Notes under the pieces: generated by a model | What the model saw: only the letters and a program-made list of their open reading frames with translations | What the model was told of the DNA's origin: nothing | Databases searched by the model: none | Made by a program: the position numbers and the translations under genes | Part shown: positions 35,001 to 49,254 of the stretch, piece after piece | Layout: every line of letters starts with the position of its first letter | Numbering within the stretch: the stretch's first letter is position 1 | DNA from: Microcebus murinus | Taxonomy: Eukaryota; Chordata; Mammalia; Primates; Cheirogaleidae | DNA: 64,000 nt | Direction of reading: 5' to 3' | NCBI RefSeq assembly: GCF_040939455.1 | Contig: NC_134116.1 | Coordinates: 44,283,400 to 44,347,399 of the forward strand

Positions 35001-38000
35001 CATAGACTCAACCAATAACTTCAGTTCACCCATTACTTTCTTGGGTAATTTTATATGAATTTATTCTGTGCTTAAATGAATTAGGCAAAATTATTATATT
35101 TTCAGAGTTTTGGTCCCACCTGGTGTTGCTCTTACCGACATAATGACTGGCTGGCTGTTATGATAATATATATCTAATATGTGTTGGTACAGATGAAAAG
35201 AAATGAAGTATACAAATCCAGGTCTTATGAATCCTCTTCATGCTTAAAAATGATGCATCTAGCTCTAGGAAGGAATTGACATAATTTGATTCAATGTTAG
35301 AATCTGGTATCCTAGGCACTCACCTCTGTTCTTGATATTCCCAGATACAGTGGTCCTTCACCATGACCAGACAGCACATCTCTCTCTAACTTCATGTCCT
35401 CTTAGGAATTATTGGGAAATCTGGGTCCCCTGCATAACATAAACTAGGCCATGAGGAACAAGTGTCACCTAAATTGCATTTACCTGCTGAAAGCACTGAA
35501 CATTTTCACCACACGCAGTTACAAATTAACTTTTTTGGATTTTCTTCTAATAGTTTCCAGCCAGTGTTTACCATTAGCTGCTCTATCATCAGGGATTTCA
35601 TGCCTTGGCCTTTCTCCTTCTTCTACAATTCTCTACAACAAGAAGTGTTCAAATTTGTCTTTTTTATTCCTTTGTGATTATGCCTTTTTAGTCATTTCCT
35701 GGACAAATAGTAAAACTCTAGTGTAAAGTTGATCAGGATAGATAGAGAAATTTGAAAACCCTTTATTTCTCAATGAAATCTGGCTTTCAAGTTTCTTGTC
35801 TGTTATTTGGGAATTAAGAAACTGAATATTTACTCATATTTGTGTTTGAATTTCTGGTCAAGCAATTCTATAACTTCCTTCTTTTTATCAGTCCCCCCTC
35901 AAGTAGGAGGCTGACTAACCAAAGTGCAAAGAGAAAAGTATAGGAATGTGTTTCAATTCATTCTCTTAATACATATGTAATTACTAAATGCATAGTTTGA
36001 TTAAATATCAATATTTGACACATTTTAATGTTTATAGAAAGTGCTATTGCTTAGAGTATAAGAGATATGGAGGCTATAAACTTTTTCAGTTTTATAATAA
36101 ATGAAAGATATAAATTGATTAAATGTGATACAGAAATACTTAGGAAAATATAAATAAACAGATCATATCAATCTAAAACAGATCATATAGATTTAAGTAG
36201 ATCAAGTATTATATTTCTGTTCCTATAGGACAGCCTAGTTCAAATTTCTCCTTTGTTTTCCATGCACCACTGCTCTAGAGTAGATCTTCATTATTGCATT
36301 ATTGCTCCCCTGTACCAAGACAACATATTTCCTATTCTAAATGCCTGCCTCCATTTTTACGACCTTTTCTTCTACACTGGACATGTACATACTTAATTTT
36401 CACTTAACACAACTCTATGCTCAAATTCATTGTATTAGCTTTTCCTCCATAGTGGGTTTTTTTGTTTGTTTGTTTGCTTTTGTTTTTGTTTTTTAGTTCT
36501 TTTATTCTACCTAGGCATTAATATGTTGTCCCCAGAGGGTTGACATTTTTTTTTGTCTTCTCTTTTCTTCACAATTATAATCATCTTTTTACTGATAACT
36601 CATTATTTCCTATCTATTCCACTGTAAAGTCTTAGACACATAAGCAAGGCATACAGTATGATATTCTAAACAAAACAATCTCAAAATTTAAGTAATCTTT
36701 CCCCAACATCTGTGTGATCATGCGTATCACCTTAATTATATTAATGGCATTATCATCTACCTAGTATCAGGGCCTTATATATCAGTTCTAATTCCAAATG
36801 ATCTTTTCATGAAAAATATTTCTAATGGCCCATTCAATAGCACTCCAACCTCATTTGTCTTCTCAGCATGTTTTATTTTATTTTATTTTAATTTTTTTTG
36901 TCCCTAATGAACCCACCAATCAGAAAAGCTAAGCTTATTTATAAAGCAAGGGATAACACCATCTTGCCAAATTTTAGTACTGTGATAAAAGGGAAAAATA
37001 GTTAAGGTTATTTATAGGGATTTGGGGTCTGGGTGCAAGAAACTGCTTTGTTTTGGGCCAAATCCAAAACAATATTTTAGAACTGTGAGATAAGGTCTCT
37101 GAGGCAAGTTTTTAAAAGCTGGTTTTGGGAATTTTAAATAAGTTGTTTATTTGGAAGTGCAAAATAGCATCTTGATAAGACATTTGATTGTCCAGATAAG
37201 AAAACTGCACACGCGCACACACACGTACACAAAAATAATTTCCAATAATTTCCTAAAAGAAACAGTAAAATTATTGATGGTTTACAGCCTTGACTTCTGG
37301 GAAGAACTTTCTTGAGCAGATAGATATGTTGGCACAGATGTTCTCAAATCTGAGTTTCAACAGTTATGTTGATACTGATGGGCTCAAATCTCAGTCCCTG
37401 CTCATTGTAATTATCCATTCTGAGCTGAATTCATTCAGTTTGTGTTCACTAATCAACCAAGCTTCAAGAGTGTTCAAATTATACCAAGGGAACTGATTCT
37501 ACCCCATGTGAAGAAAATAAAGACCATAAATAGATATGAGATAAATGGCTTAATTTAATTATTTATTTGTTTGTTTTCCTGACTATTTTCTATTTCCTGA
37601 CTATTATCAAAGATGACAGAACGTTCTAGGGATGTAAGAACTGCATCCTTCACCTAAGATGGAACATTGTCCTCCTTAGAAGTCAAATTAGACCAAGGAA
37701 TGTTCTGTTTTGGTGAGCTATTTTTCCAAACTGATGAACTTCTAAGGCAAGTTGTTCTCTGGCCTCAATGATCGTATCTGGCTTTTAGTCATTATCTGAA
37801 CCACAGACTGTAGACATGTAGACTTTTCCCCAATTTGTGGCCCCTTGTAAAAATGAAGAAACTTGAAGACAGTCCAAAACTTTGTTGTTGTTGGTTTAGT
37901 TTTGCAGTCACAAATCAAAGACTAGATTTTTACCTTCATAAATTATCAAGCAATCTCTCTCTTTATTTTTTTTTTGAGAGGAGAAATTAATATGTAAGCA

Positions 38001-38642
38001 TGAATGTTGGTCTCATATTTGACTATAAGACTATCAGAGAGGCTGGCAACAGTTTACTAAAATAATTCCCTGCTGAGGAATTATTAGTAACATATAGGTT
38101 TTAGTGCTTAAAATCAAGTACTAGCTTAGTGGCCACCTAATTATCTGTTTTTTTTTTTAAAGTAAAAATATCATTAGAGGTAGCTTATTTGTATTGCATA
38201 TTTTCAATGTCATTCAAAAAGAGTAGACACTAGGACATCAATTGCTAGGGATTTAATTCAGAAAATTTACCTAACTAGTGGACTTTTATTTTAAAGTTTA
38301 TAAAAGTGAGACAGCTTTAATATATGCACAATATTTACATAATCTTTACCAAGCTCTAATCTTACAAACACATGCTCCTACAAAAGGTTTCTAGATTTTT
38401 TTCCCTAGGGCAGATGTCAGAGGCAGTTTTTTTTAATACTAGCCATCTATCTTTTTGTGATGTTTGTTTTCTGAAATTGTGTGTAATTTTTGACAAAAAT
38501 TAACTTGAATCATTTGTTTCATTAAAATAAATCTGGGTAGCACACAGAGGAATATATATACAGACCCAACAGATGATCTGGATTTAGATATTAGCTAAAT
38601 CATGAGAAAATTGTAGCTAGATATTGGAAACAAACAATGACT
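32032..38642. other. Unassigned AT-rich DNA with minor simple repeats
   Basis: About 6.6 kb with no gene recognised. Small tracts: interrupted CA at about 32440-32456, pyrimidine-rich 34143-34188, (TTTG)n at about 36460-36490, (TTTTA)n at about 36870-36890, CA at about 37208-37228. Open frames up to 91 codons show no domain. Confidence 0.4.
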
Positions 38643-38789
38643 AAGACATGTTTAAACTTTATTATAAAGAATATTCAAATGATACTCATTTCAATGTGTT
38701 CAAAGGGACCCTAAAACTAGGCCTCCTGTACATACTCCATCTTTACAGGTTTACTAAGACTACAGTGAAAAGACAGGTGAGATATAAAG
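38643..38789 (+). repeat. Diverged direct repeat, copy 1
   Basis: About 147 bp repeated at 39799-39937 in the same orientation. Shared blocks include 'aatgtgttcaaagg', 'cctgtacata' and 'aggtttacta'. Not assigned to a known family. Confidence 0.75.
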
Positions 38790-39798
38790 AGTAATTCAGG
38801 ATGGAACAAGCGATATTAAATCAAAGGATTTTGGGGGCATCATAGTTAAGAGCTAACTAGTGCCTGTTGAAAATTAGGAACATAAGACAGCAGAGAGAAA
38901 AGAAAATAGTTATAAAAGTAAAGACCATTAACATGTATTAAAGAATAATATTCTGCTGTTCCTGTCATCTACTTCTTGTTTTCTGAGTCTTGGGCAGAAA
39001 GTTATACTTTACCTGGTCATCTACATGAGCCTAAATTTCCCAGCTTCTGGAGAATGCCTAACAATTCTCAGTTTGAAGCCTCCCTCTAAACCATTCTTCC
39101 ACTGACATTAGGATGACTGTCTCTTAAATTGATTGTTATAATTTCAAAGACAGGCTCTTGGAATTTTGTTCATGTGTTGAAATGTCATTTTCATAGAAGT
39201 TTGTAGGTTGTCTTTCTTAGATTTGTTTTCTCCTAGAATATCAGATCTGCACAATTTAGGTCATATAAGAGTTGTTTAATACAATAATGAAGAAGGGCCA
39301 GCTATACTTCCAGATTATAAGAATGGCAATTTTGCATGAACACTTTGAAGTATATATCATGTCAGTTTGTAAAAGGGCAGAGTTTATAATCTGCATGATC
39401 TCTCTAAGTGGGTAGGTAGGCCTGTTACTAAATTATAAGGTGAGAGTAAGAGTTGACAAAAGTCAGAAAAAGTTGATTTCTTTGGCATTAAAACCAATGA
39501 CAACATTTTAGGCCATGGAAGATCAAAATTTGTTAAGTGTTTTGCAAATTTTAGTTTGAGAATTACATTTGTTCTCTCTACTGAAGATTTAGTATAGTTT
39601 GAACAGTGAGATTTCTGAGTAAATACCAAGGCTTTGTAATATTCTGTAATGTCAGTCACTCTAAATTGGTGTTCTTTTCACTGGAGAGATAGACTGAAAA
39701 TTCTACTATTGGGCATGATGCAATATTTTTGCTAGCATTAAATCAGTAGCCCTCCACCAAGCAAAATCTTCAATCAATCATTGAAATAAACAAAGCCC
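38790..39798. other. Unassigned DNA between the two direct repeats
   Basis: About 1.0 kb with no recognised gene or repeat. Confidence 0.35.
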
Positions 39799-39937
39799 AA
39801 GACATATTTAAAATTTATTGCAGCGAGTATTTAAATGATACTTATTTGAATGTGTTCAAAGGACCCCTAAGGCTAGGTTTCCTGTACATATTCCACCTTT
39901 ATAGGTTTACTAGTGATAAGACAAGTGAGATACAAAG
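39799..39937 (+). repeat. Diverged direct repeat, copy 2
   Basis: The counterpart of 38643-38789, with several small deletions; roughly four bases in five agree by eye. Confidence 0.75.
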
Positions 39938-42540
39938 CAGAGAATCTGCAGAAATTTTAATAAAGCCCCCCACTCCAATATTGATTAAGTATAATATCCT
40001 TGTTGTATCATTGCTGTGGTGAGAAATTTTGTATAAAATTATTGCAATTTCTTTAGGGAACAGCAAGTGGACAATTTGAAGTGTCAACGATTATCTTCAT
40101 GTCATGTAATATACAGACAGATTTTTCCCAATAATTCTTTCTTTGTTTCTTTTTTTTTTAAATTATGGTACTAGTCACTGGCATGCCATAAGAGCTTCTT
40201 TAAACTTCTTTTTAAAAATTGGCTTTTTGCAGTGTCAAGGGGCCAAAATCTTAATTAAAGCTCTTGTCTTTCATAATGATTACCTAAAACCCTTTCCTTT
40301 GCCTTCATGTAATTCTTTTTTGTGTGCAGACTTCTAATTTTATAATGATTACATACTTCAAAAGTATCAGGGAATAAAGAGAACTTTAATCTATTGGACC
40401 TTCTTAATTGAAATTCCTGGTGATATCAAGAATTGGTGCTGTTTCCAAAGCATTCCAAAATCACACATTACATGCAAAAGGTGTTTGCTGTAGCAATAAA
40501 CATTAGTAGTCTTATCTCTAACCATTTTTCAAGACCAAAGATGTGCACTGTGTCCTGCCATCTGAGTTAATTTGGCTTCTAGTAAGGGGTCATAAACCAT
40601 GAATAAGTTGAATTCTTTTTTGATATATCCTGACAATTGCCTATTCTGTTCTTAAAACAAGACCCATTCATAAATAGTATTATAATTATATTTTCTATAA
40701 TATTTTTTCAAATAAACATGTTTGAGGTACAGATAAATCCTTGGCAGAGTCCAGTTATTGTTCTTCTTTTTCTGATTATGGAGGTAAATTCCAATGATTT
40801 AAAGAATAACATTGATACTTGCAAATTTTTGAAGGAGTCATAGAATTTTATAGGTGATAAACTTACTTTATGATAAACTTATTTATCGATGAACCTACTT
40901 GTTGAGTATTTTAAACGAGCAACAAAGATTTTTCACCATGAGGAAACATCGATTTTAAAAGAAAATCTAAATCCAAATATAATAGTGACTTTTAATTTTT
41001 GAGCTTAAGTTATTATTAAACTGAAACAGGATAAATAGGCTTTTGCCCCAGGTAAAGAGATATTGGCATCTGATGGATGATTCTCATGAAGTTGAGTTAG
41101 AAGACCAAGGACTTGTCAAGATCATTTGTTCATGAACAAATGAGATATTATTGAAGATTTATTTTTAAACCATAAAATGTTTGCTCTTACTTAAAAGTTC
41201 ACCCAATAAATTATTGATTAAATTATATACATATTGATAGTGATTTCAGAAAGGAATGAACCTATTGTTTGTAGCAGTCAGTAAGACCAAAGGATCCTCT
41301 AATTATTTCTTGATGACTAGGATGGAAAAAATTGATATTATTTAGCCTATCTGAAGTGAAAAATTTCCATTCTTGTGAGATATTATGCCCTTTGATAAGT
41401 CATATCTTTTGATAAAATTATAACATTTTCTTGAAAGCAATATGTTCTTTTTGAGCTAGGTAAATAACTTGGAATCAATCTTAGCAATCACTTTCTCAAT
41501 GGACCATAATAAGAGGTGATCCACATATTGGATAAGAAAAGAACCATAGTGAAATTTAAGATACTTATGGTCTTTGTTAAGAACTTGTGACAAGTAGAGG
41601 GTATCTTATTAAACTTCCGAGTCATGATATTGCAGGCATATGTTATATCGTCCCAGGAAAAGGCCAATAAGTATTTAATTAACTTAATGAGGAGAGCATC
41701 AAGAAGTAAAAGCAGAGCACAGATGTACAATAACAAAATATGTAGGCTTAGGTGGCATTGAAGGTAAAATAGTACTTGGGATCAGTATCATAGAAAGCAG
41801 AGAATGACTATTTTCTTTTTACCACCCTGGAGTATTGAACAAATCAATATCCTTTCTTGTTGCATTTTGTGACTAGGAGGATGAGTATTACAAAGATAGT
41901 TACAAGTATGATGAGGGTTTTTTTTTTTTTATCAACCTTTCAATGATTGGTTTTTGTTTTTCACTGGCATCTTTTTTTTAAAGAAAAATGTGCAAGTTGG
42001 TTGGATGTATGTATGACATTGATACCAATAAATTTATTAATATGAGTGGAATATTTAGACTGAAAGAAGACAAAAATTCCTAGATATTTTCAATTAGAGC
42101 CTAATTTGAACACATAGTAAGTTGAGATTCAAATTACTTATGACCTAATTATAAAAAGGAATGCCCTTGCCTTTTCTTATCTCAAGAAAGAAGTCTTCAG
42201 GAAAACATTTAAACAAGTAGTTCCATTTAGTTAGGAAGTATGGTTTCACAAGAGAAAAAAAAACACTATTCTTTGGTTAAATTTACATTAGTGAGTTTAT
42301 TGGCTGAAGCATGGTTTGTTATATAAACTACTACCACCTGCATAGTCCTTGTTTTCATGGGTGAGTTTTTGTAATAGCAGCAGGATTTACAGTTAATATT
42401 TTAGCACGTTCTAATGAAATTTTTTCAAACATTTCTCTTTAGTAGTTAGAGGGATTTCTAGGAAGTTTGAGAGAAACCCAGATTAAGACTTTTGTTCCAT
42501 TTTCAAGTACATTATTTACTCTGTCTTTCAGCTTCTTAAC
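39938..42540. other. Unassigned AT-rich DNA
   Basis: About 2.6 kb; nothing recognised beyond A/T tracts. Confidence 0.4.
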
Positions 42541-43835
42541 TGAGGTTATTAAGTATGACGAGTATGATTTCCTTAAGTACTAAGTTTGACAGTTGGTGTC
42601 TCTGACATTTCACTTTGACACTGCTTGTTTTATTTTTATTTTGAAGGTTCATCCTCAGTCTTTCAAATGTATGTTTTGCCTTGTGATTATCTTTCAAAGT
42701 TTTCTTTAGAGCAATTTTTGTGAAACCATGGATAAATCAAAAATTCGTGTTACTTTCAAATATGAGTTCTGTCGTGGAAACAATGCAGTGCTGACAGTTC
42801 AGAATTTCCAAGAAGTGATTTGGAAGGATATAGCTAATGAATTCACAGTATGTTGATGATTTGAGAAGGTCCATTCTGGTGATTTTAATCTTGAAAATGA
42901 GCCACGTGTGTGACTTTAGACCAAGGTGGATAATGATGAGCTGAAAGCTGTAGTGGAAGTGAATACATCTCAACCTACATGTAAATTAGCAGCAGGCTCT
43001 AATGTTACTAATTCCAACAATATTGGACCATTTGAAACAAATGGTCATGGTAAAGAGGTTGGATAGATGGGTACCACATGAATTAAATGAGCATCATAAG
43101 AGAAGTCATCTCGAAGCTTGCATCTCTTTGCTGTCAGGACATAAAGGCAAACCTTTTCTATTGTTTGACTAGAACGATATTGTCGAAACCATAGTGTTAC
43201 ATGTGATGAATAATGGACACTTTCTGACAATTGCAAGCATTTGCCATAATGGTTGGATAAAGATAAAGTGCCAAAACATGGTCCAAAACAAAATATTCAC
43301 CAAAATAGGCTAATGGTGTCTATTTGGTGGTCCAGTGCTGGTATTATCCACTATAGCTTCATGAAACTTGGTCAATCTATTATAGCAGATGTCTATTGCA
43401 ACCAGTTGGAAAATGTTGAGGATGCTTATGATTAAGTAGCCAAAATTGGTCGATAGAGACAGGACAATCTTCTTGTAAGACAACGCTCGACCACGTGTTG
43501 CATAAACAACGCTGCTCCAACTACACTAGCTGGACTTGGAAACTCTCTCTCATCCACTGTATTCACCACACATTGCGCCAACTGATTACCACTTCTTCTG
43601 GGCTTTGGACCACTTCTGTGCAAGGAAAAATATTCAATTTTCAACAAGCTGTGGAAAATGCCTTTGACAATGTAATTGCCACTTGCTCTCCAAGCTTTTT
43701 TGCTGCTGCCATAAGTCAGCTGCCTTTAAGATGCAAAAGTGTGTCGATAGTTTAGGCACATACTTGGATGAATTGTACTGCTTCTCATTTGAGATATAAT
43801 AAACTACACTTTTGATTTGAAATCATACATTTTAT
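42541..43835 (+). mobile_element. Mariner DNA transposon (HSMAR2-like), inactive
   Basis: About 1.3 kb, the usual size of a mariner, containing a broken transposase (next entry) with an untranslated leader ('gtgtctctgacatttcactttgacactgc' region) and a 3' tail after about 43755. Terminal inverted repeats have decayed and the ends given are approximate. The choice of HSMAR2-like over HSMAR1-like rests on my reading of the leader and N-terminus. Confidence 0.8.
42728..43755 (+). pseudogene. Mariner transposase pseudogene
   Basis: The transposase would cut and rejoin mariner ends. The reading starts at ATG 42728 ('MDKSKIRVTFKYEFCRG', the N-terminal DNA-binding region) and meets stops within 50 codons. 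Later blocks recognisable in different frames are: 'VTCDE' with the first catalytic Asp (codon at 43205, followed by a stop where Lys is usual), 'WLDKDKVPKHGPK' and 'WWSSAGIIHYSF' (about 43246-43360), 'DNARP' (Asp codon at 43479) and 'DYHFF' (Asp codon at 43584). The last two Asp codons lie in one frame 35 codons apart, which is the D34D signature of mariners. At least two frameshifts separate these blocks. The C-terminal 'FNFQQAVENAF' block ends near 43755. Confidence 0.85.
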
Positions 43836-43879
43836 ATTTAATGACCTTATAGCATAGGGCAAGTTGATATTGTGAAGAT

Positions 43880-43977
43880 TTGTATTAGTTCAGGCTCTTC
43901 AGAAAAATAGAACCAATAGAATGTGTGTATACATATATATGTATATATATATATATATATATACGTATATATATACG

Positions 43978-44021
<44 letters not shown>

Positions 44022-44360
44022 TTTATTTTAATTAATTGATTCACGTGATTATGAAGACAATCAAGTCTGTATAATGACCAACAAGCTAGAGATCTAGGGA
44101 AGAACCAATGTTGCAGTTTATGTCCAAATTCACTCTTGCTCCACAAAAGTCAGCCTTTTTGTTCTATTCTTGCTTTTAACTGATTGGATCATGTCCCCCA
44201 ACACTATAGAGGTCAATCCATCTTGCTCAAAGTCCACTAATTTAAATGTTAATCTTATTAAAAACACTATCACGGAAATATCCAGAAAAATGTTTGAACA
44301 CCTACCTGGGCACTGTGGTCCAGCCAAGTTGAGACATAAAATTAACCATCACAGGATCTA
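43880..44360 (+). mobile_element. Dispersed mammalian repeat with internal TA/GA tract
   Basis: 'ttcaggctcttcagaaaaatagaaccaatagaatg' before the microsatellite and 'gtcagcctttttgttctattc', 'caactgattggatc'-like, 'aatgttaatcttatta', 'cagccaagttgagacataaaattaaccatcac' after it follow a very common mammalian interspersed repeat that characteristically carries a TA/GA tract at this place. I could not name the family with confidence. Confidence 0.65.
43925..44021. repeat. Compound (TA)n-(GA)n microsatellite
   Basis: TA with TG and CG interruptions (about 43929-43996) joined to GA units (about 43997-44021), within the dispersed repeat above. Confidence 0.93.
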
Positions 44361-47300
44361 AAAGAATAAGTATATTCATTTTCCCTTGTCAATTTATACT
44401 TTACAGAATAATTTTATAACTTAAGTTTTTTTCCCCATAAAATGTTTTTAAAAGGCAAACCATATGATATTTTAAAATCTTATCAATTGCTTATTAGAAG
44501 TCACCTCTCAAATGAATAATTATGTTCACATCATAAGTTTCTCCAGCTGGCCACTAAAATTTTGGTAAAATTTTGTCATTTAGAAAGCTGGCTGAAGGCA
44601 AAGCTTGTTGTATAAAAATGCCAATCTGATAAGAACTTTGGGACTTTTTGGGCCTTGGGACTCAATTAAGAGATAGATTTACTGTAATCTATGCTTATCT
44701 TATTGTCCACAAAATTCCTCTCATATACTCACAATAGGAAGTTGAAAGCACAATCCAAGAAATAAATTATGGTACTAGTAATAAAAGGACAGGCTTTTAC
44801 TGGCCTAAAACCAAAAGAAGGCTTTTAAAAATTGATAAGTAAAAAATGTTTCTTTTATTTTTAGAAGACATAATTATTTCAGCATTAAATGTTCAGACCC
44901 AACGTGGGAGCTACCTCATCATCACAGTCAGAGAAATACTCCAAGCAGGAGACTGAGGAGGCCACATTAACGCAGATTTCTAAAAGGACCTTGAGCTTTG
45001 AAGACCTCCTTGGGAAGACCTCTGTCTATGGTTGTCTACACAGTAGTTAAGTTAGGAAAATAAAAGACTATTGATTAAGCAAAACTAAATTTATTAAATT
45101 TACAGAATCAAAAGGGAACAGCATCTTGGCAGAATCTTAATAGTGATTCAAAATGTGGAAGTCTGAAGATATTGATGGGGCTTTTGGTATGAGTTCAACT
45201 GATTTAACATAGGCAAGGGACTGGCTGGCAAAGTTTGCAACACAATGGATTAGAATTGATTGACATTCAAAGATGCAGTCCTTAAGACAGTGTTTGATAA
45301 GAAAGCTGTTATTCTGACAATTGAGCTTTTATCCAGGTGAACAAATTATCATCTTGATGAACAATTTGTCGAAATCAGCAATTTGCTTGCTAAGGTAAAT
45401 TATTTGTAAAAATTTCCTGAAGCAAAAAACAAAGATACTAGATACTTTGTGGCTTTATTGTCCTGGAAAAGAATTACCTGCAGCAAATAGTTGTTATGAG
45501 AAAGTTGATCTAAGTTCTCAGTCAAAACAGTTAAGTTATATCACTATAAGTGGTCTCATTTATACCTATTGATTTGTTTGTGCTATATTATGAACTTATT
45601 ATACACATATCTTTAGCTTCTTATTCTAGTACATTGTTGCACTTAATAGTTATTTTACCTTATGCAGTTTTATATCCTCTATAGAATCTAATACAATGTT
45701 GTTAAATAAATACATGATGTCTAGTTTTATTTTTGGTTCAAATTGATTAATCAACCAAAAATAGGTTAGTTTAATTAAAGCCCATGTTTAAAAAAAACCT
45801 TTAATGAAAAATTATTATACAAATTGCTTAATTTTATTAAAATCATAATTTATACGTTAGGACATTAGCTTTTTCTTCAGTGAAGGCCTACTGAAATTAC
45901 TAAGATAAAAACATAGAAAAGATATAGACAGGAAACCATTCTCTCTATATCTAGAATGGTTTCCCTTTCTGAAAAGTGTTTTGTGAACTATTACTTCCCA
46001 CAAGAAAAGCTTTGGGAAAGAAGCAACCTACAGGTAATATATAAACTGACTGAAACTATTTGAACTGCATTAGCTCCTTATCCACACTGGTGAAATAATG
46101 TGGATTTCAGGTAAATACTTTCTCTTATATCTTATATTAAAATTTTTCTCACAATTAATTTTTTTATATTTATTTGAGGGTTACAAGATAAAGTTGAACT
46201 TAATTCTATAAATGGAAGATTGGAACTAAAAATGATAAAGTTAGGTATTGAGGTTTATCATGGAAAGTTTGCAGTATGATGAGATTGAGTATATCTAAAA
46301 AACATGCTTAGTGAATTAAATATCTCTGACTTCTTGGGAAAGAATTTAAATAAGATTAAATTTAAGAATGTGGTTTTTAATATTTCTGGTGTTAGTCCAA
46401 ATGATGAAAAACTCTGCTGAATTTTAAGAGTTAACTTTTCTGGTGAACAATAACATGTAGTTCTCTGGAATTCATTAAAAGGTTTTTGCCATAATCACTT
46501 ATTTGTAAAGGGAAATTGATTCATGTTAGTGCTATACCATCTTAATGAAAAGGGTGCCCATTTACCTCATTTGGAGACTATCAAAATCATTAAACATAAC
46601 TCATCTCATTCTCTTTGATTTCAGTTTTCCTGTAATTTATATGCATGCTGATTGAAGTGGAAGGGTTTTATTTAGTGTCATTTTAAACAAAAGAGTAGGT
46701 CTGTTCATCACTTATTCTCTTTCTTCATAAGGTCCTTTTCTTGTTGAAAAGAAACAATGATATTCTTTTACCATTTAACAAATATGAAAGCTATGTCTTT
46801 ATAGGGAATAACAACAAAATTCCTCATCAAAATGTGATAAAAACTAAGATTTATATAAATTCCATAATGGATAAAGCAATAGTACATTCTTTTCAATGTG
46901 CATTTGTTAAATCATATATTAACATTATGTTTTATTTTATATGAGTTTAGCCATTCAATCATATGATTCCTTGAATATTTATAAAATATGATAAATTATC
47001 AATTAGTTCAGCTTGGCTCTAGTAGTACAACTTTCATAATAAGAAAGAATCTACTGTGTTATCCAAAGTATTTACTCTTATCAGATTGATAATCATAATG
47101 AATTTCTATTGAAATTATCTCTATTTCAATATCAACTAACAAGAGTTAATTTTTGCATTACCTTTTTAATGACATTTTCAAGGAATAGAATGGCTACTGC
47201 TTCTTAATAAGCCATGACATTCTCCATCTTTCTTCTAATTTGTTTCAAAGGACACCTGAATATATTTTTATGCCTTCTATTCAAAACGGAAATTCATTAT

Positions 47301-49208
47301 AATATACACACTTTTAGATTTTATATTATCAAAATACTTCTGACTTCTTGTCTAATTTAATAATTCTTGGTTAGCCAATATGTGAGAAGGGATCCAAATA
47401 ATATTTGAATAAATTACACTGTGTCCTTTCCTTATGACCCACGTCTCTGTAATGTTTCAAATACTGATATATTCTCTTGACTGTCACACAGTTGGCATTT
47501 CAGATTTCCATGAGATCAATGCATCACAAGAGATTTGCAGGTGAATGAAAAATTGAATAACCACAGCAAACATCTAAAATAATTTTCTATGCTGCAATGT
47601 CACATCATCGCATTTTGGAAGGGATCGAACTCTATATAATTTTACATAATTATTTATATTAACTATAATTATTTTCAACTATTATTTGGTTTCCTTGAAA
47701 AACACAGTAACATAAATTTTAAAAGCTTTAGCACAAAAAATTCTGTGAAATTTATATATTTAAAGAATCTACCAATTTTGTCTGAATGATAAAAATGCAT
47801 AAGAAAGCCTACATTTAGGTTTAATTTGCCTGATATATAACAGCTTTAAATATCCATGATAGCATTTAGTTATTACATTTATTGCAAATAATAGTAGAAA
47901 ATGATATACATTTCCTATTTTAAATGTTAATAATTGAATATTCAAGGAAAATTTCAATTAATATGCCATGACAAAATATACTCATTATATGTTTCACAAG
48001 ACTATTACTGTAAAATAAAATAGACACTTCTAGCTGATGCAAGAAGAAAAGAGATGCTTCTGGAAATACTTCTTTTTGCTGTTGTTTGCTTCATGCTTGT
48101 AATCCCATGGCTTTTTAAAAGTGAAAGTGATAAATTACTATCAATCTATGACAGCTTTTTGATATGTCCCCTTGTACATGAGAAACTAAGTTGAGACCAC
48201 CTGAACTCATTTCTCTTGGGATTTAGAACAACTATAAAAAATGGTTTTGTTTTGGACTTGGTAGGGCTCAGAAATGAAAATGCCATTATGTCGAGGACAG
48301 GACATCAATCTAATTTGCTACCTGGATCTCCAATCTCATCCTTTCCCAGTTCAGGCTGCTTTACAATATGCAAGACAATATCAGTCTTACTTCACATTTT
48401 AGTAATATTTCTATATGGCTATTTTATATTTGTATTAATAGGGTTGAAACATAACAGAGTTTTATGAATTTAAATTATTACTAATAAATTTCCCTAAAAA
48501 TGTGAAAACAGGAGGATCGTAGTATTAATAGGTGGGTGATATGGATTTGAGAGTACCGTTTATATACCAGTCAAGATTATACCAAGGGACATCACCCAAA
48601 AAGGAAAATAAGTATATGGGAACAAAAAGCTGTTGTTATGTTTTGATTTTAAAAAAAAAAGGAAAGTCTTTAATTGTGTAGCAGTTTTATACAGAGGTAA
48701 GAAACAAAAATATTCTTTTGATTTATAGTATATCATCATGATGGAATATGGATTTGATAGTTCGGAGAAATGAGAAAATATTGACACAATAGACTCCTGC
48801 ATCATTTTATTGTTATGAAAGAGGCATTTAAGAAATATAATCATATAATATTAATTTAACAAAAATGTGGTTCTGAGGAATTTGTACATAAAATTATTCT
48901 TAAAAAAGAAATCTCAGATTAGACAAGAGATGCATTATAATCTTTATTTCAATCTATCTAAACATGTCTTAGAGTGCTGATTATAATGCATATATTTATG
49001 CCTATAATGCTTATAAAATAATATATTTATCAAAATATATATAATGAATCTAATGAGATTGAATGTACACATATACATGCACACACATAAATTTAAAGGT
49101 ATTTTACTCTGCCAGCATTTTCTCTGCTAGATTGAAAGTCTATATTCTAGGCAAGAACTCCATTTAATCCAAGGTACCTAAAGCCTTCAGGGTTTCAAGT
49201 AGAATTCT
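44361..49208. other. Unassigned AT-rich DNA
   Basis: About 4.8 kb with no recognised gene, young repeat or structural RNA. Open frames up to 94 codons lack domains. Confidence 0.4.
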
Positions 49209-49254
49209 GTGTGTGTGTGTGTGTCTGTGTGTGTATGTGTGTGTGTGTGTGTGT
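49209..49254. repeat. (GT)n microsatellite with interruptions
   Basis: About 46 bp of GT with one CT and one AT interruption. Confidence 0.93.

Noticed and set aside
42737..43236. Minus-strand frames across the 42.7-43.2 kb region
   Set aside because: They lie antisense to the mariner transposase remnant and have no similarity of their own.
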